Below are positions 56,792-64,000 of a stretch of 64,000 nt of DNA, in pieces. Every line of letters starts with the position of its first letter. The first letter of the stretch is position 1. The stretch is from contig JAHEKP010000004.1 in the NCBI GenBank assembly GCA_024638285.1, positions 1-64,000 on the forward strand, read 5' to 3'. The stretch comes from Cryomorphaceae bacterium. GTDB taxonomy: Bacteria; Bacteroidota; Bacteroidia; Flavobacteriales; Schleiferiaceae. Below the pieces are notes generated by a model. The model searched no databases. It saw only the letters and a list, made by a program, of their open reading frames with translations, and was not told the origin of the DNA. A program made the translations under genes and the position numbers.

Positions 56792-56822
56792 AAAAAGGCC
56801 CGGCTCCCTTTGGGGCCGGGCC
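56791..56822 (-). terminator. Terminator after the T9SS type B gene
   Basis: An 8-bp perfect GC stem (56797-56804 with 56815-56822), extended by three inner pairs, followed on the minus strand by six T (complement of 56791-56796). It ends the gene 56866-59076 just before uvrC. Confidence 0.88.
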
Positions 56823-56865
56823 AGTGTTCTCGTGTTAACGAGTGGGGACTACGTTGTTAAGAATG

Positions 56866-59076
56866 CTATTGGGCATCCATTATAGTGACTGTACCGTTGA
56901 CTGAATATTCATAGTCGTCGGAAGCATTCACCAATTCCAAGGTGTACATATATACACCGTCTGCTAGCTTCGTACCGTTTTGGTTGGTACCGCGCCACGG
57001 GTTCGCATTGTCGTAGAGGTATTCGCTCTGCCATACACGATCGCCCCATCTGTTGTAGATGGTTAACTGGCTTAGATCTTTATAATCATCAATGTTCTGA
57101 ATAATAAAGCCATCATTCACATTATCGCCATTCGGAGTAATGAAGTTAGGCACCACTACGGTATCCGGGTAAGGAGGTGTATTGATGATAATAGGCAAAC
57201 AGTTCGAATACGCAGTATACTGGGTATCGATAGGATCAGTTGTTCTTACACATACACGGTATTCACCCGGTGCTAATTCTAAGAACATACGGTAGGTTGT
57301 ATCTGGCGCAAGAACCGGATTCTGAGGTGAAGCCACGTGGTCATGGATCCACTCACCCATCCAAGTACCACCAATTTTTTCTTGTAAGAAAACCGTGTAG
57401 CTATCAACTGCCCATCCATTATACTGGTTCCAAACTAGGTCTACTGGAATAGTGTCTGGATCGATGATTGGCACCATGCCATTACTGCGTTCGAGAAGGA
57501 TGCTTCCTATTCCGTTCGTGGCACCCTGCATATCGTCGTTGAGTTTCATATCAACGCGGTATTCGTAACTGTCTTGATCTACCTTAATGAAACCGATTTG
57601 GTTGTCTTTAAAGTCGTATTTGTATTGGTTGAATACTGTTCCTACTTTCTGATATTGTGTTTGACCTGGATCCTTGCGGAATATCTGCCATTCTTGGAAG
57701 AGGTAATCAGGGTATGAGGAAGTATCAGAGCTCCATTCAACAACAGGATTTTGGTCGTTTTCAATGGTTACATTTTCTAAGTCATAAATAGCATTAAAAC
57801 ACCCCGTAACGTTAAGCTGGATCGTGTCGAATTCGTTCATCGGGAAACCACATTTATTTAGGAGTGTGTTTCCATCATTACCCACCTTTGAGTACAAGAA
57901 ATACTTTCCGTTTTTAGACAACGGTTTGTAGAGTTTAATGGTCATCTGTGTCGCTTCGTAGTTGTTATCACAGTTCGCTGTGAAGGATTCAATCGCGAGT
58001 GGTTGACCATCTGGTTTTGTTAAACGGAAATCCGTTCCATCAGGCGAAATAGACGAACAGTCCAATTTCACTTTAAATTTAAGAGTAACTGTGGAGTCTA
58101 AACAGTTGTAATCTACGGTAGGAAGGCCGTTATCTGGGTCCTGGTATATGCCCGGCGCCTGGTAGTCCAATTGAACCCCAGCTTGTGCATTTGGTGTACA
58201 CGCAGAGGCAATAGCAATCTGCATATCACGGTTTACTTCGCCAATCTTACGCCAAACATAAAGCACAGAGTCATAACGGTATTCATCTACAGTTACAGCC
58301 ATTACATCAATCTCAACTGCGGAAGGCTTAAATGTAATCAACCCTGTGGTCGCGTTCATGACTAAGGAGTTGGCTGGAGAGGTTGTAATAGGTTGATCGT
58401 ACGTCCATCCCGTTGCATAGGTAATGTTGCTTGGAGTACAGTTGTTTGAGGCACCGTCTTTAACGTGTGTGATACGGTAGAATAAAGAATCACCATCTGG
58501 CTCAACGGCACTTTGCTTCCAGTTAAAAGTACGTCCAGTACAGAAAGCGCGTACAGGCTCACTTACGAATTCTGGCGATGTATTTTGACCAATCTGGTTA
58601 TTTAGTTTCGCTTCAATGTAAAAGCCTTGTGAAGAGGGAGTTACGATATTATCGATGGCGCCGTTTCTACAACACGTGGAGAATGAAAAAGTCCAATCCG
58701 GTGCATTTCCTGGAAGTGTAATCTCGCCTTCGTACGTCACTACGTGGATAGTAACACCGGCAGTTGTGGAACTCACACAATCAAAAAGCGTAGGTGCCAC
58801 GACACCTTGACCACTGGTTGAGGGTGTAGTTTCTGACAATGTAGTACTCAGTGTGGCGTAGTTGGCGGAACAAGCATAGACAGTGGCACTCGTGGGCAAG
58901 GTAATACCTTGGTTGTCACGGTAGAGGCGCATGATGATTTTATACTTGTGGTTTCCCCCCGTCGAACTGATGTATTCGTATTGAAGGTCACCTCCAGCGT
59001 TGTGGGATGCCGAAGCATTTTGAACGAAGAAAACAAGGGCTACAGCGGTAAAGAGTGTTCTAAATAATGATTTCAT
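56866..59076 (-). CDS. Exported protein with gliding-motility-associated C-terminal (T9SS type B) domain
   Basis: 736 residues. A signal peptide (1-23, ending N-A-S-A-S) and an N-terminal beta domain starting H-N-A-G-G-D-L-Q-Y-E-Y. Several fibronectin-like or similar beta segments follow. The last 90 residues begin P-N-F-I-T-P-N-G-D-N-V-N-D and hold I-Y-N-R-W-G-D-R-V, the gliding-motility-associated C-terminal signal (TIGR04131-type) recognised by T9SS. It is likely an adhesin or surface filament protein, but the true role is unknown. Confidence 0.88.
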   Translation of the reverse strand: MKSLFRTLFTAVALVFFVQNASASHNAGGDLQYEYISSTGGNHKYKIIMRLYRDNQGITLPTSATVYACSANYATLSTTLSETTPSTSGQGVVAPTLFDCVSSTTAGVTIHVVTYEGEITLPGNAPDWTFSFSTCCRNGAIDNIVTPSSQGFYIEAKLNNQIGQNTSPEFVSEPVRAFCTGRTFNWKQSAVEPDGDSLFYRITHVKDGASNNCTPSNITYATGWTYDQPITTSPANSLVMNATTGLITFKPSAVEIDVMAVTVDEYRYDSVLYVWRKIGEVNRDMQIAIASACTPNAQAGVQLDYQAPGIYQDPDNGLPTVDYNCLDSTVTLKFKVKLDCSSISPDGTDFRLTKPDGQPLAIESFTANCDNNYEATQMTIKLYKPLSKNGKYFLYSKVGNDGNTLLNKCGFPMNEFDTIQLNVTGCFNAIYDLENVTIENDQNPVVEWSSDTSSYPDYLFQEWQIFRKDPGQTQYQKVGTVFNQYKYDFKDNQIGFIKVDQDSYEYRVDMKLNDDMQGATNGIGSILLERSNGMVPIIDPDTIPVDLVWNQYNGWAVDSYTVFLQEKIGGTWMGEWIHDHVASPQNPVLAPDTTYRMFLELAPGEYRVCVRTTDPIDTQYTAYSNCLPIIINTPPYPDTVVVPNFITPNGDNVNDGFIIQNIDDYKDLSQLTIYNRWGDRVWQSEYLYDNANPWRGTNQNGTKLADGVYMYTLELVNASDDYEYSVNGTVTIMDAQ

Positions 59077-59166
59077 GTATGCGAGTGTTTGTAAGCCTGA
59101 ATAATTGAACCCTAAATATCTTCAATTTCTTCGTCTTACACAAGAGGAATGAGTGAACGTTTATCT

Positions 59167-59775
59167 TTAGCGAGAGAGTAATGCGTAAACGGTAAAAAAC
59201 CCAAGTAAACCGCCCGATAAAAGTTCTTGGAGGGTGTGTCTTTTGAGATTAATTCGAGACCAGGCAACTGCGCCTAAAGCGACTAAAAGAAGTAATAGGT
59301 ATTCAGGATTTCCGACACCGTAGCGCTGATGAAGGGTTAAGAACAGCGCAAAGAATCCAGTTGCACCTGCCATATGCGCACTACTCTTGAAGTACGGGAT
59401 AAGTATGGTGCTCACGATAAGTACGAAGGCAGTGGCATACACACTAAGGTAAATTTCCTCCGGTGCCATGGCTTTTTTTAGAAACGCAGCAGTGGCTAGG
59501 GCACAAGCTGCGCCGGTGATGTAAGGATAAATTCTGTCTTCACGTTTGATCAGATGGACGCTTGAGATGATGTTTGTCATACGAAGCAATACAATAGCAA
59601 TCAGAGGGGAGGCATAAGTGCCAACGAATACAGTAGAGGTAATTTTAAAAATGGTGTTCCAGGAATACATTTCAGGAACGGACCAAAGCACAAAAAGAGC
59701 ACCGAGCGTAGGTAGGATTCCTGGGTGAAAGAGGTAGCTGACGAATTGGCTAAAGCTGTGTTTGAAGCCTTTCAT
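59167..59775 (-). CDS. PAP2-family phosphatase-like membrane protein
   Basis: 202 residues, about six hydrophobic helices. PAP2 motifs are divergent: motif 1 as K-R-E-D-R-x-x-P, motif 2 S-A-H in place of S-G-H, and motif 3 S-R-x-x-x-x-x-H-x-x-x-E with Glu for Asp. The key histidines remain, so it may still be a lipid phosphatase, for example for undecaprenyl or phosphatidyl phosphates. It starts directly after the rpoN stop (no gap), so it is co-translated. Confidence 0.78.
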   Translation of the reverse strand: MKGFKHSFSQFVSYLFHPGILPTLGALFVLWSVPEMYSWNTIFKITSTVFVGTYASPLIAIVLLRMTNIISSVHLIKREDRIYPYITGAACALATAAFLKKAMAPEEIYLSVYATAFVLIVSTILIPYFKSSAHMAGATGFFALFLTLHQRYGVGNPEYLLLLLVALGAVAWSRINLKRHTLQELLSGGLLGFFTVYALLSR

Positions 59776-61218
59776 CTATAGTTCTTTTCGCATTCGAGCC
59801 ACAGGAATATCTAGCTGTTCACGGTATTTCGCGACAGTTCTGCGCGCGATGGGATAGCCTTTTTCCTTGAGGATTTTTGCCAAGGCATCGTCTGTCATAG
59901 GTTTCCGCTTGTCCTCTTCTGCGATGGTATCCTCTAGGATTTTCTTGATTTCCCGGGTACTTACTTCTTCTCCATCGGCGTTAGTCATGGATTCTGAAAA
60001 GAAGCGTTTAATGAGAAATGTACCATAAGGCGTCTGAATGTATTTGTTCGAAGCCACACGACTGACCGTGGAAATGTCCATGCCGATTTCTTCCGCGATG
60101 TCCTTAAGAATCATGGGACGGAGTTTGCGTTCGTCGCCGGTGAGAAAATAATCTCGTTGGTAATTCAGGATGGATTGCATGGTTAGCATTAAGGTCTGTT
60201 GACGCTGTACAATAGCGTCTATGAACCATTTGGCACTGTCCAATTTTTGTTTGACAAACAAAGCGGCCTCTTTCTCTGCTTTATTTTTCTCCTTACTGGC
60301 TTTGTAATGTTCGAGCATTTCGCGGTATTGATGACTCAAACTCAGCTCGGGAGCATTGCGGCCGTTCAGCGTAAGCTCAAGCTCATCGTCTACAATCTCA
60401 AGGTTGTAATCTGGGATGACATTTTCTGTAGGACGGCTGAGGTTAGAGGAGCCACCCGGTTTTGGATTTAATCGGCCAATTTCCTCTATGGCTTCACGGA
60501 GTTCATCCTCATTAACGCCTAATCGGTCCATTAATTTTTGATAATGTCGTTTGACAAAGCTGTCAAAGTGATCGTCGAGAATACTAAGGGCAAGATTGAC
60601 TTTGAATGAGGGACGCTTGCGTTCTAATTGAAGCAGCAAACACTCTCGTAAATCGCGACCTCCTACTCCCGGGGGGTCGAGGTCCTGAATGATGCTAAGG
60701 AGCCGTTCCAATTCCTTCTCTTCCGTAAATACCCCTTGCGAAAAGGCCAAGTCGTCAACAATATCGATGAGTTCACGTCGCAAAAGTCCGTCATCATCTA
60801 TCGTGCCTACAAGGTAGATGGCCAATTCAAGTTCTTCCGTGCTTAAATCGCGTAGGCGCAATTGGGAGATAAGGCTGTCGTGAAAGCTTTCGCTCACCAT
60901 CACGGGCGCCTCAAACAGCTCGTCGTCTGAACTGTAGTTATTGGCTTTAGTTCTGTAGTCGGGTGTTTCATCATCCCCGAGGTAGTCGTCCCAATTTATT
61001 TCTTCCATGGAATCGCGCACTTCGCGCTCGTCGGAAGCATCGTTTTCAAAGGTGTCTTCCGCTTTTTCTTTTCCTTCCTGTAAAGCTGGATTTTCTTCGA
61101 TCTCTTGTTTGATCCTCGCCTCTAAACTTTGCGTGGGCAACTGCACAAGCTTCATGAGCTGAATCTGTTGTGGACTCAGCTTCTGTTGAAGTTTTTGTGC
61201 AAGGGTTTGCTTAAGCAT
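59776..61218 (-). CDS. rpoN: RNA polymerase sigma-54 factor
   Basis: 480 residues. In order: a Gln/Leu-rich N-terminal activator-binding region (about 1-50, Q-T-L-A-Q-K-L-Q-Q-K-L-S-P-Q-Q-I-Q-L-M), an acidic region (about 50-110), the core-binding domain (about 115-320), a helix-turn-helix (about 370-395), and the RpoN box A-R-R-T-V-A-K-Y-R-E (458-467). Genes under its control would need an AAA+ activator and a GG-N10-GC promoter; I saw no activator in this window. Confidence 0.96.
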   Translation of the reverse strand: MLKQTLAQKLQQKLSPQQIQLMKLVQLPTQSLEARIKQEIEENPALQEGKEKAEDTFENDASDEREVRDSMEEINWDDYLGDDETPDYRTKANNYSSDDELFEAPVMVSESFHDSLISQLRLRDLSTEELELAIYLVGTIDDDGLLRRELIDIVDDLAFSQGVFTEEKELERLLSIIQDLDPPGVGGRDLRECLLLQLERKRPSFKVNLALSILDDHFDSFVKRHYQKLMDRLGVNEDELREAIEEIGRLNPKPGGSSNLSRPTENVIPDYNLEIVDDELELTLNGRNAPELSLSHQYREMLEHYKASKEKNKAEKEAALFVKQKLDSAKWFIDAIVQRQQTLMLTMQSILNYQRDYFLTGDERKLRPMILKDIAEEIGMDISTVSRVASNKYIQTPYGTFLIKRFFSESMTNADGEEVSTREIKKILEDTIAEEDKRKPMTDDALAKILKEKGYPIARRTVAKYREQLDIPVARMRKEL

Positions 61219-61239
61219 TAGAGCGGGGTTGAGGACAGA

Positions 61240-62640
61240 TTAGAAATTAGCGCTTCCCGGCGTTCTAGGGAATGGAATGACATCACGGATGTTGCCCATT
61301 CCCGTTGAGAATTGGACTAAACGTTCGAAGCCTAAACCAAATCCACTGTGCACGCACGTTCCAAACTTACGGGTTTCTAGGTACCACCAGAGCTCCTCTT
61401 CTGGAATGCCCACGGCAGCTACTTTTTCTTTCAACACATCGTAGCGTTCCTCGCGCTGCGATCCACCCACGATTTCTCCAATTCCTGGGAAAAGAATGTC
61501 CATAGCGCGTACGGTTTTGCCATCTTCATTTAAGCGCATGTAGAAGGCCTTGATGGATGCGGGGTAATCGTATAAAACAACGGGGGCTTTGAAGTGCTTT
61601 TCTACCAAGAAACGCTCGTGCTCACTTTGGAGGTCCGCACCCCATTGGTCGATCGGGTATTTGAATTTCTTTTTCTTATTGGGCTTGCTGTTCTTCAAGA
61701 TTTCAATCGCCTCTGTGTAAGATAAGCGGACGAAATCATTACTGGTCACAAACTCTAATTTTTCGATCAGGCCTTGTTCCGCGCGCTCATTCTGCGGCTT
61801 TCCTTTTTGCTCCTCTGCAAATCGACTATCTAGGAACGCCAAATCTTCACGGCAATTGTCTAGGATGTAGCGCAGACAGTATTTCAAAAAGTCCTCCGCG
61901 AGGTCCATATTCATGTTTAAATCATGAAATGCCATTTCAGGTTCGACCATCCAAAATTCCGCTAAATGTCTTGTTGTGTTTGAGTTTTCTGCGCGGAACG
62001 TCGGTCCAAAAGTGTAAATTTTACCTAGGGCCAATGCTCCTAGTTCACCCTCCAGTTGACCGCTTACGGTTAAATGGGTTTCCTTACCGAAAAAATCTTC
62101 AGCTGGGTCCCCGCCTGAGGCAGGAAGCGTGCTGACCCGAAACATTTCCCCTGCACCTTCTGCATCAGATCCCGTGATGATGGGGCTGTGCCAGTTGACA
62201 AAACCTTCTTTGTTGAAGTAGTTGTGAATAGCAAATGAAAGTGCATGGCGCACTCGGAATACAGCGCTGAAGGTGTTCGTGCGCGGTCTTAAATGTGCGA
62301 TATCGCGCAGGAATTCTAAGCTGTGTTTTTTGGGTTGGAGCGGGTAGTCTTCAACGGGGGCATCGCCTAAAACTTCAAACGAATCCACAATGATTTCTAC
62401 TGTTTGTCCTTTTCCTTGGCTTTCTACAAGCTGACCGGAAATAGAAAGACACGATCCTGTAGTGATGCGCTTGAGTTCATTTTCATCCTCTTTTTCAAAA
62501 TCGACTACACACTGCAGATTGGCAAGGGTAGAACCGTCATTGATAGCAATGAAGCGGTTGCTACGGAAGGTACGAACCCATCCCTTAACGGTAATGTTGG
62601 TGCCAACAGGCGGCGATACTAAGAGTTGTTTGATGCTCAT
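61240..62640 (-). CDS. asnS: Asparagine-tRNA ligase
   Basis: 466 residues. An OB-fold domain (about 1-105, [10 protein letters not shown]), class II catalytic domain with motif 2 [15 protein letters not shown] and motif 3 [10 protein letters not shown]. It charges tRNA-Asn. It lacks the GAD insertion, which separates it from bacterial AspRS. It is 21 bases before rpoN. Confidence 0.96.
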   Translation of the reverse strand: MSIKQLLVSPPVGTNITVKGWVRTFRSNRFIAINDGSTLANLQCVVDFEKEDENELKRITTGSCLSISGQLVESQGKGQTVEIIVDSFEVLGDAPVEDYPLQPKKHSLEFLRDIAHLRPRTNTFSAVFRVRHALSFAIHNYFNKEGFVNWHSPIITGSDAEGAGEMFRVSTLPASGGDPAEDFFGKETHLTVSGQLEGELGALALGKIYTFGPTFRAENSNTTRHLAEFWMVEPEMAFHDLNMNMDLAEDFLKYCLRYILDNCREDLAFLDSRFAEEQKGKPQNERAEQGLIEKLEFVTSNDFVRLSYTEAIEILKNSKPNKKKKFKYPIDQWGADLQSEHERFLVEKHFKAPVVLYDYPASIKAFYMRLNEDGKTVRAMDILFPGIGEIVGGSQREERYDVLKEKVAAVGIPEEELWWYLETRKFGTCVHSGFGLGFERLVQFSTGMGNIRDVIPFPRTPGSANF

Positions 62641-62757
62641 TATTCAACTTGTTTAAAGCAAAGATGCTATTTCATCTTTGAATAAAGTAACATAGGTCTT
62701 GAAATTTTTTGCCTCAAGTCGCATTTGGCACGGAAGTTGTTCGAGAAGGCGAAACAT

Positions 62758-62787
62758 TGGAAACATTTTTTAGAACAATTGTTTCCA
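62758..62787. promoter_or_regulatory. Perfect inverted repeat upstream of the TetR gene (candidate operator)
   Basis: TGGAAACA (62758-62765) and TGTTTCCA (62780-62787) are exact inverse copies with a 14-bp spacer; GAAACATT also occurs twice nearby (62751, 62760). It sits 48 bases before the TetR start, a normal place for an autoregulatory operator. Confidence 0.5.
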
Positions 62788-62834
62788 TTGTGGGTTAATG
62801 CCATGTAAACTCCGTGCCTCACGAACCTAATTTC

Positions 62835-63443
62835 ATGAATACTGAATTGTCCCGTGTCTTATTCACCAGCATCGAACTGTTTTTACAGTTTGGTGTGAAA
62901 AGCGTGAATATGGATCAAATCGCGAGCAGTTGCGGTATGTCTAAAAAGACGCTGTACAAACACGTCAACAATAAGGAAGATTTATTGGAAAAAGCCTTTG
63001 AGCAGGCTGCGGCGTTTATGAAAGCAGAGCTGGAAGAAGCCATCTCTAGTGTGGATGGCAATGCTATTGACCAGCTCTTTGCAATGGAACGTTTTGCAGA
63101 GGTACACATGCGCGATGACAAAGACCGCCTTTTGCATCAATTGGAACATTATTATCCCGGTATAGCAAGAGACATGAAGGCCAAGCGTGAGATCATTGTA
63201 TTCACGGTTACAAAGCGCAATCTAGAGCGTGGCATTCGTGAGGGTTTGTACCGTTCGGATTTGCATGTGGACCATATCGCGCTGTTGTACTACGGTCATA
63301 TTTTGGCGGTACATGAAGGCGTGATTTCAAACGAGCATATCAAATTAGACCAATTGCGCAAGACTAGCTTGCGCTACCATATTCGCGGTATTGCATCTGC
63401 CAGCGGACTAGAATATTTGAATCAATTAATAGCAACACAATAA
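62835..63443 (+). CDS. TetR-family transcriptional regulator
   Basis: 202 residues from ATG 62835 (a GTG 21 bases earlier is possible). The N-terminal HTH has F-L-Q-F-G-V-K-S-V-N-M-D-Q-I-A and G-M-S-K-K-T-L-Y-K-H-V, as in TetR. The C-terminal ligand-binding domain is alpha-helical and not assigned to any ligand. The stop overlaps the start of a TolC-like gene (TAATG), so it heads an efflux operon and probably represses it. Confidence 0.9.
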   Translation: MNTELSRVLFTSIELFLQFGVKSVNMDQIASSCGMSKKTLYKHVNNKEDLLEKAFEQAAAFMKAELEEAISSVDGNAIDQLFAMERFAEVHMRDDKDRLLHQLEHYYPGIARDMKAKREIIVFTVTKRNLERGIREGLYRSDLHVDHIALLYYGHILAVHEGVISNEHIKLDQLRKTSLRYHIRGIASASGLEYLNQLIATQ

Positions 63444-64000
63444 TGAGAAAAACGGTAGTGCTTTTCAGCATGCTTTGCTGCGCCTTGATCGGCCAAGCGC
63501 AAGAAAAATTCACTCTAGCCTCAGCGCAAGAGTATGCGCTTGATCACGCTTATGGGGTGCAAATCGCGGAATTAGAGATTCAGCGCGCAAGACAAATTTA
63601 TCTTCAAAATTTAGCCATTGGCTTACCACAGGCATCGGCCAGTGGGCAGTACATCTACAACGTAGAGTTGGGCGCTCTGGTCACAGATTTCGACGGAAAT
63701 GGGGTGTTGGAAGAATTGGTCTTTGGTACAGATTATCAGGCGCAAGGAGGATTAGTGGTAAATCAATTAATTTTTGACGGCTCTTACGTGGTTGCATTGA
63801 TGGCAGCGAAGGTGTTGAAGGAAAGTGCAGCAATAGGTATGGACCAGAGCCAGGCTGAATTGAAACGTGAGGTAGCAAAAGCTTATCATTTAGCACTACT
63901 TAGTGAAGAAAGTGTTGCCGTATTAAAGGCGAATAAAGGGTATTTGGCCGATCTCGCTTCTGAAATGAAAAAAATGAATGAAGCTGGGCTAGTAAGTAAA
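63443..64000 (+). CDS. TolC-family outer membrane efflux protein (partial)
   Basis: The first 186 codons are seen before the window ends. A signal peptide (about 1-20, ending G-Q-A-Q) leads to a helical region with A-Q-E-Y-A-L-D-H-A-Y and A-Y-H-L-A-L-L-S-E-E-S-V, like TolC helical hairpins. It forms the outer-membrane exit of an efflux pump; membrane fusion and RND genes are expected next. Its start overlaps the TetR stop by one base. Confidence 0.85.
   Translation, partial: MRKTVVLFSMLCCALIGQAQEKFTLASAQEYALDHAYGVQIAELEIQRARQIYLQNLAIGLPQASASGQYIYNVELGALVTDFDGNGVLEELVFGTDYQAQGGLVVNQLIFDGSYVVALMAAKVLKESAAIGMDQSQAELKREVAKAYHLALLSEESVAVLKANKGYLADLASEMKKMNEAGLVSK

Noticed and set aside
1-64000. 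Defence system, prophage, insertion element, tRNA or rRNA gene
   Set aside because: Read on both strands, including all intergenic gaps; no transposase, integrase, restriction, toxin-antitoxin, cloverleaf or rRNA sequence was recognised.

Overview
The window is a gene-dense, ordinary-looking chromosomal segment of a member of the Bacteroidota, most likely a Flavobacteriales-type organism. Evidence for this: Type IX secretion (T9SS) sorting domains on exported proteins (type A at 2217-3842 and 13599-17933, type B gliding-associated at 56866-59076), -7 promoter boxes of the Bacteroidota form TAnnTTTG with little Shine-Dalgarno, conserved neighbourhoods such as rimP-nusA-infB and DUF177-rpmF-fabH-accB-accC, a DUF4292 lipoprotein and a LytTR/LytS-type two-component pair. 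I see no rRNA, tRNA, CRISPR array, insertion sequence, phage or plasmid gene, and no gap between genes over about 300 bases.

Layout. 1-3960: a starch locus with a cut-off AraC/cupin regulator, a secreted GH13 amylase, and a divergent T9SS-exported protein with four starch-binding-like modules. 3978-9428: an orphan NarL-type regulator, then the translation/transcription operon rimP-nusA-infB. 9456-13555: a sodium-solute symporter with tadA, divergent from aspS. 13599-22130: a giant Asp-box propeller T9SS protein, purQ, an agmatinase-family enzyme and a large secreted lamin-tail protein. 22184-23892: asd and a lipoprotein msrA. 23914-30503 (minus strand): a leucyl aminopeptidase, pdxA with an unusual Arg/Asn-rich N-terminal extension, DUF177, rpmF, fabH, accB, accC. 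30548-33478: riboflavin synthase translationally coupled to a LytTR regulator and its kinase.

33558-39358 (minus strand) is a five-gene run, yicC-gmk-nadD-AddB-like-PLP enzyme. 39399-47308 (minus strand) is an eight-gene run of overlapping genes: flippase, dut, sugar nucleotidyltransferase, TPR protein, DUF4292 lipoprotein, EnvC-like protein, ArsC/Spx-like protein and a DMT exporter; much of it points to envelope assembly. 47374-54998 (plus strand) holds an M28 peptidase, gpsA, a LolA-like/FtsX/LolD-like export cluster, an iodotyrosine-deiodinase-like flavoenzyme and a small unknown gene. The right end has uvrC, a T9SS type B protein, a PAP2-like protein with rpoN, asnS, and a TetR regulator that starts a TolC-type efflux operon cut by the window edge.

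I did not find a clearly new multi-gene system. The best leads are the iodotyrosine-deiodinase-like enzyme with its substrate triad (E89, Y93, K114) spaced as I recall it in the human enzyme, the PdxA N-terminal extension, an apparently leaderless uvrC promoter embedded in the T-tract of an upstream terminator, a hairpin in the rimP leader, and a perfect inverted repeat upstream of the TetR gene. All calls come from reading the sequence; no database search was run.
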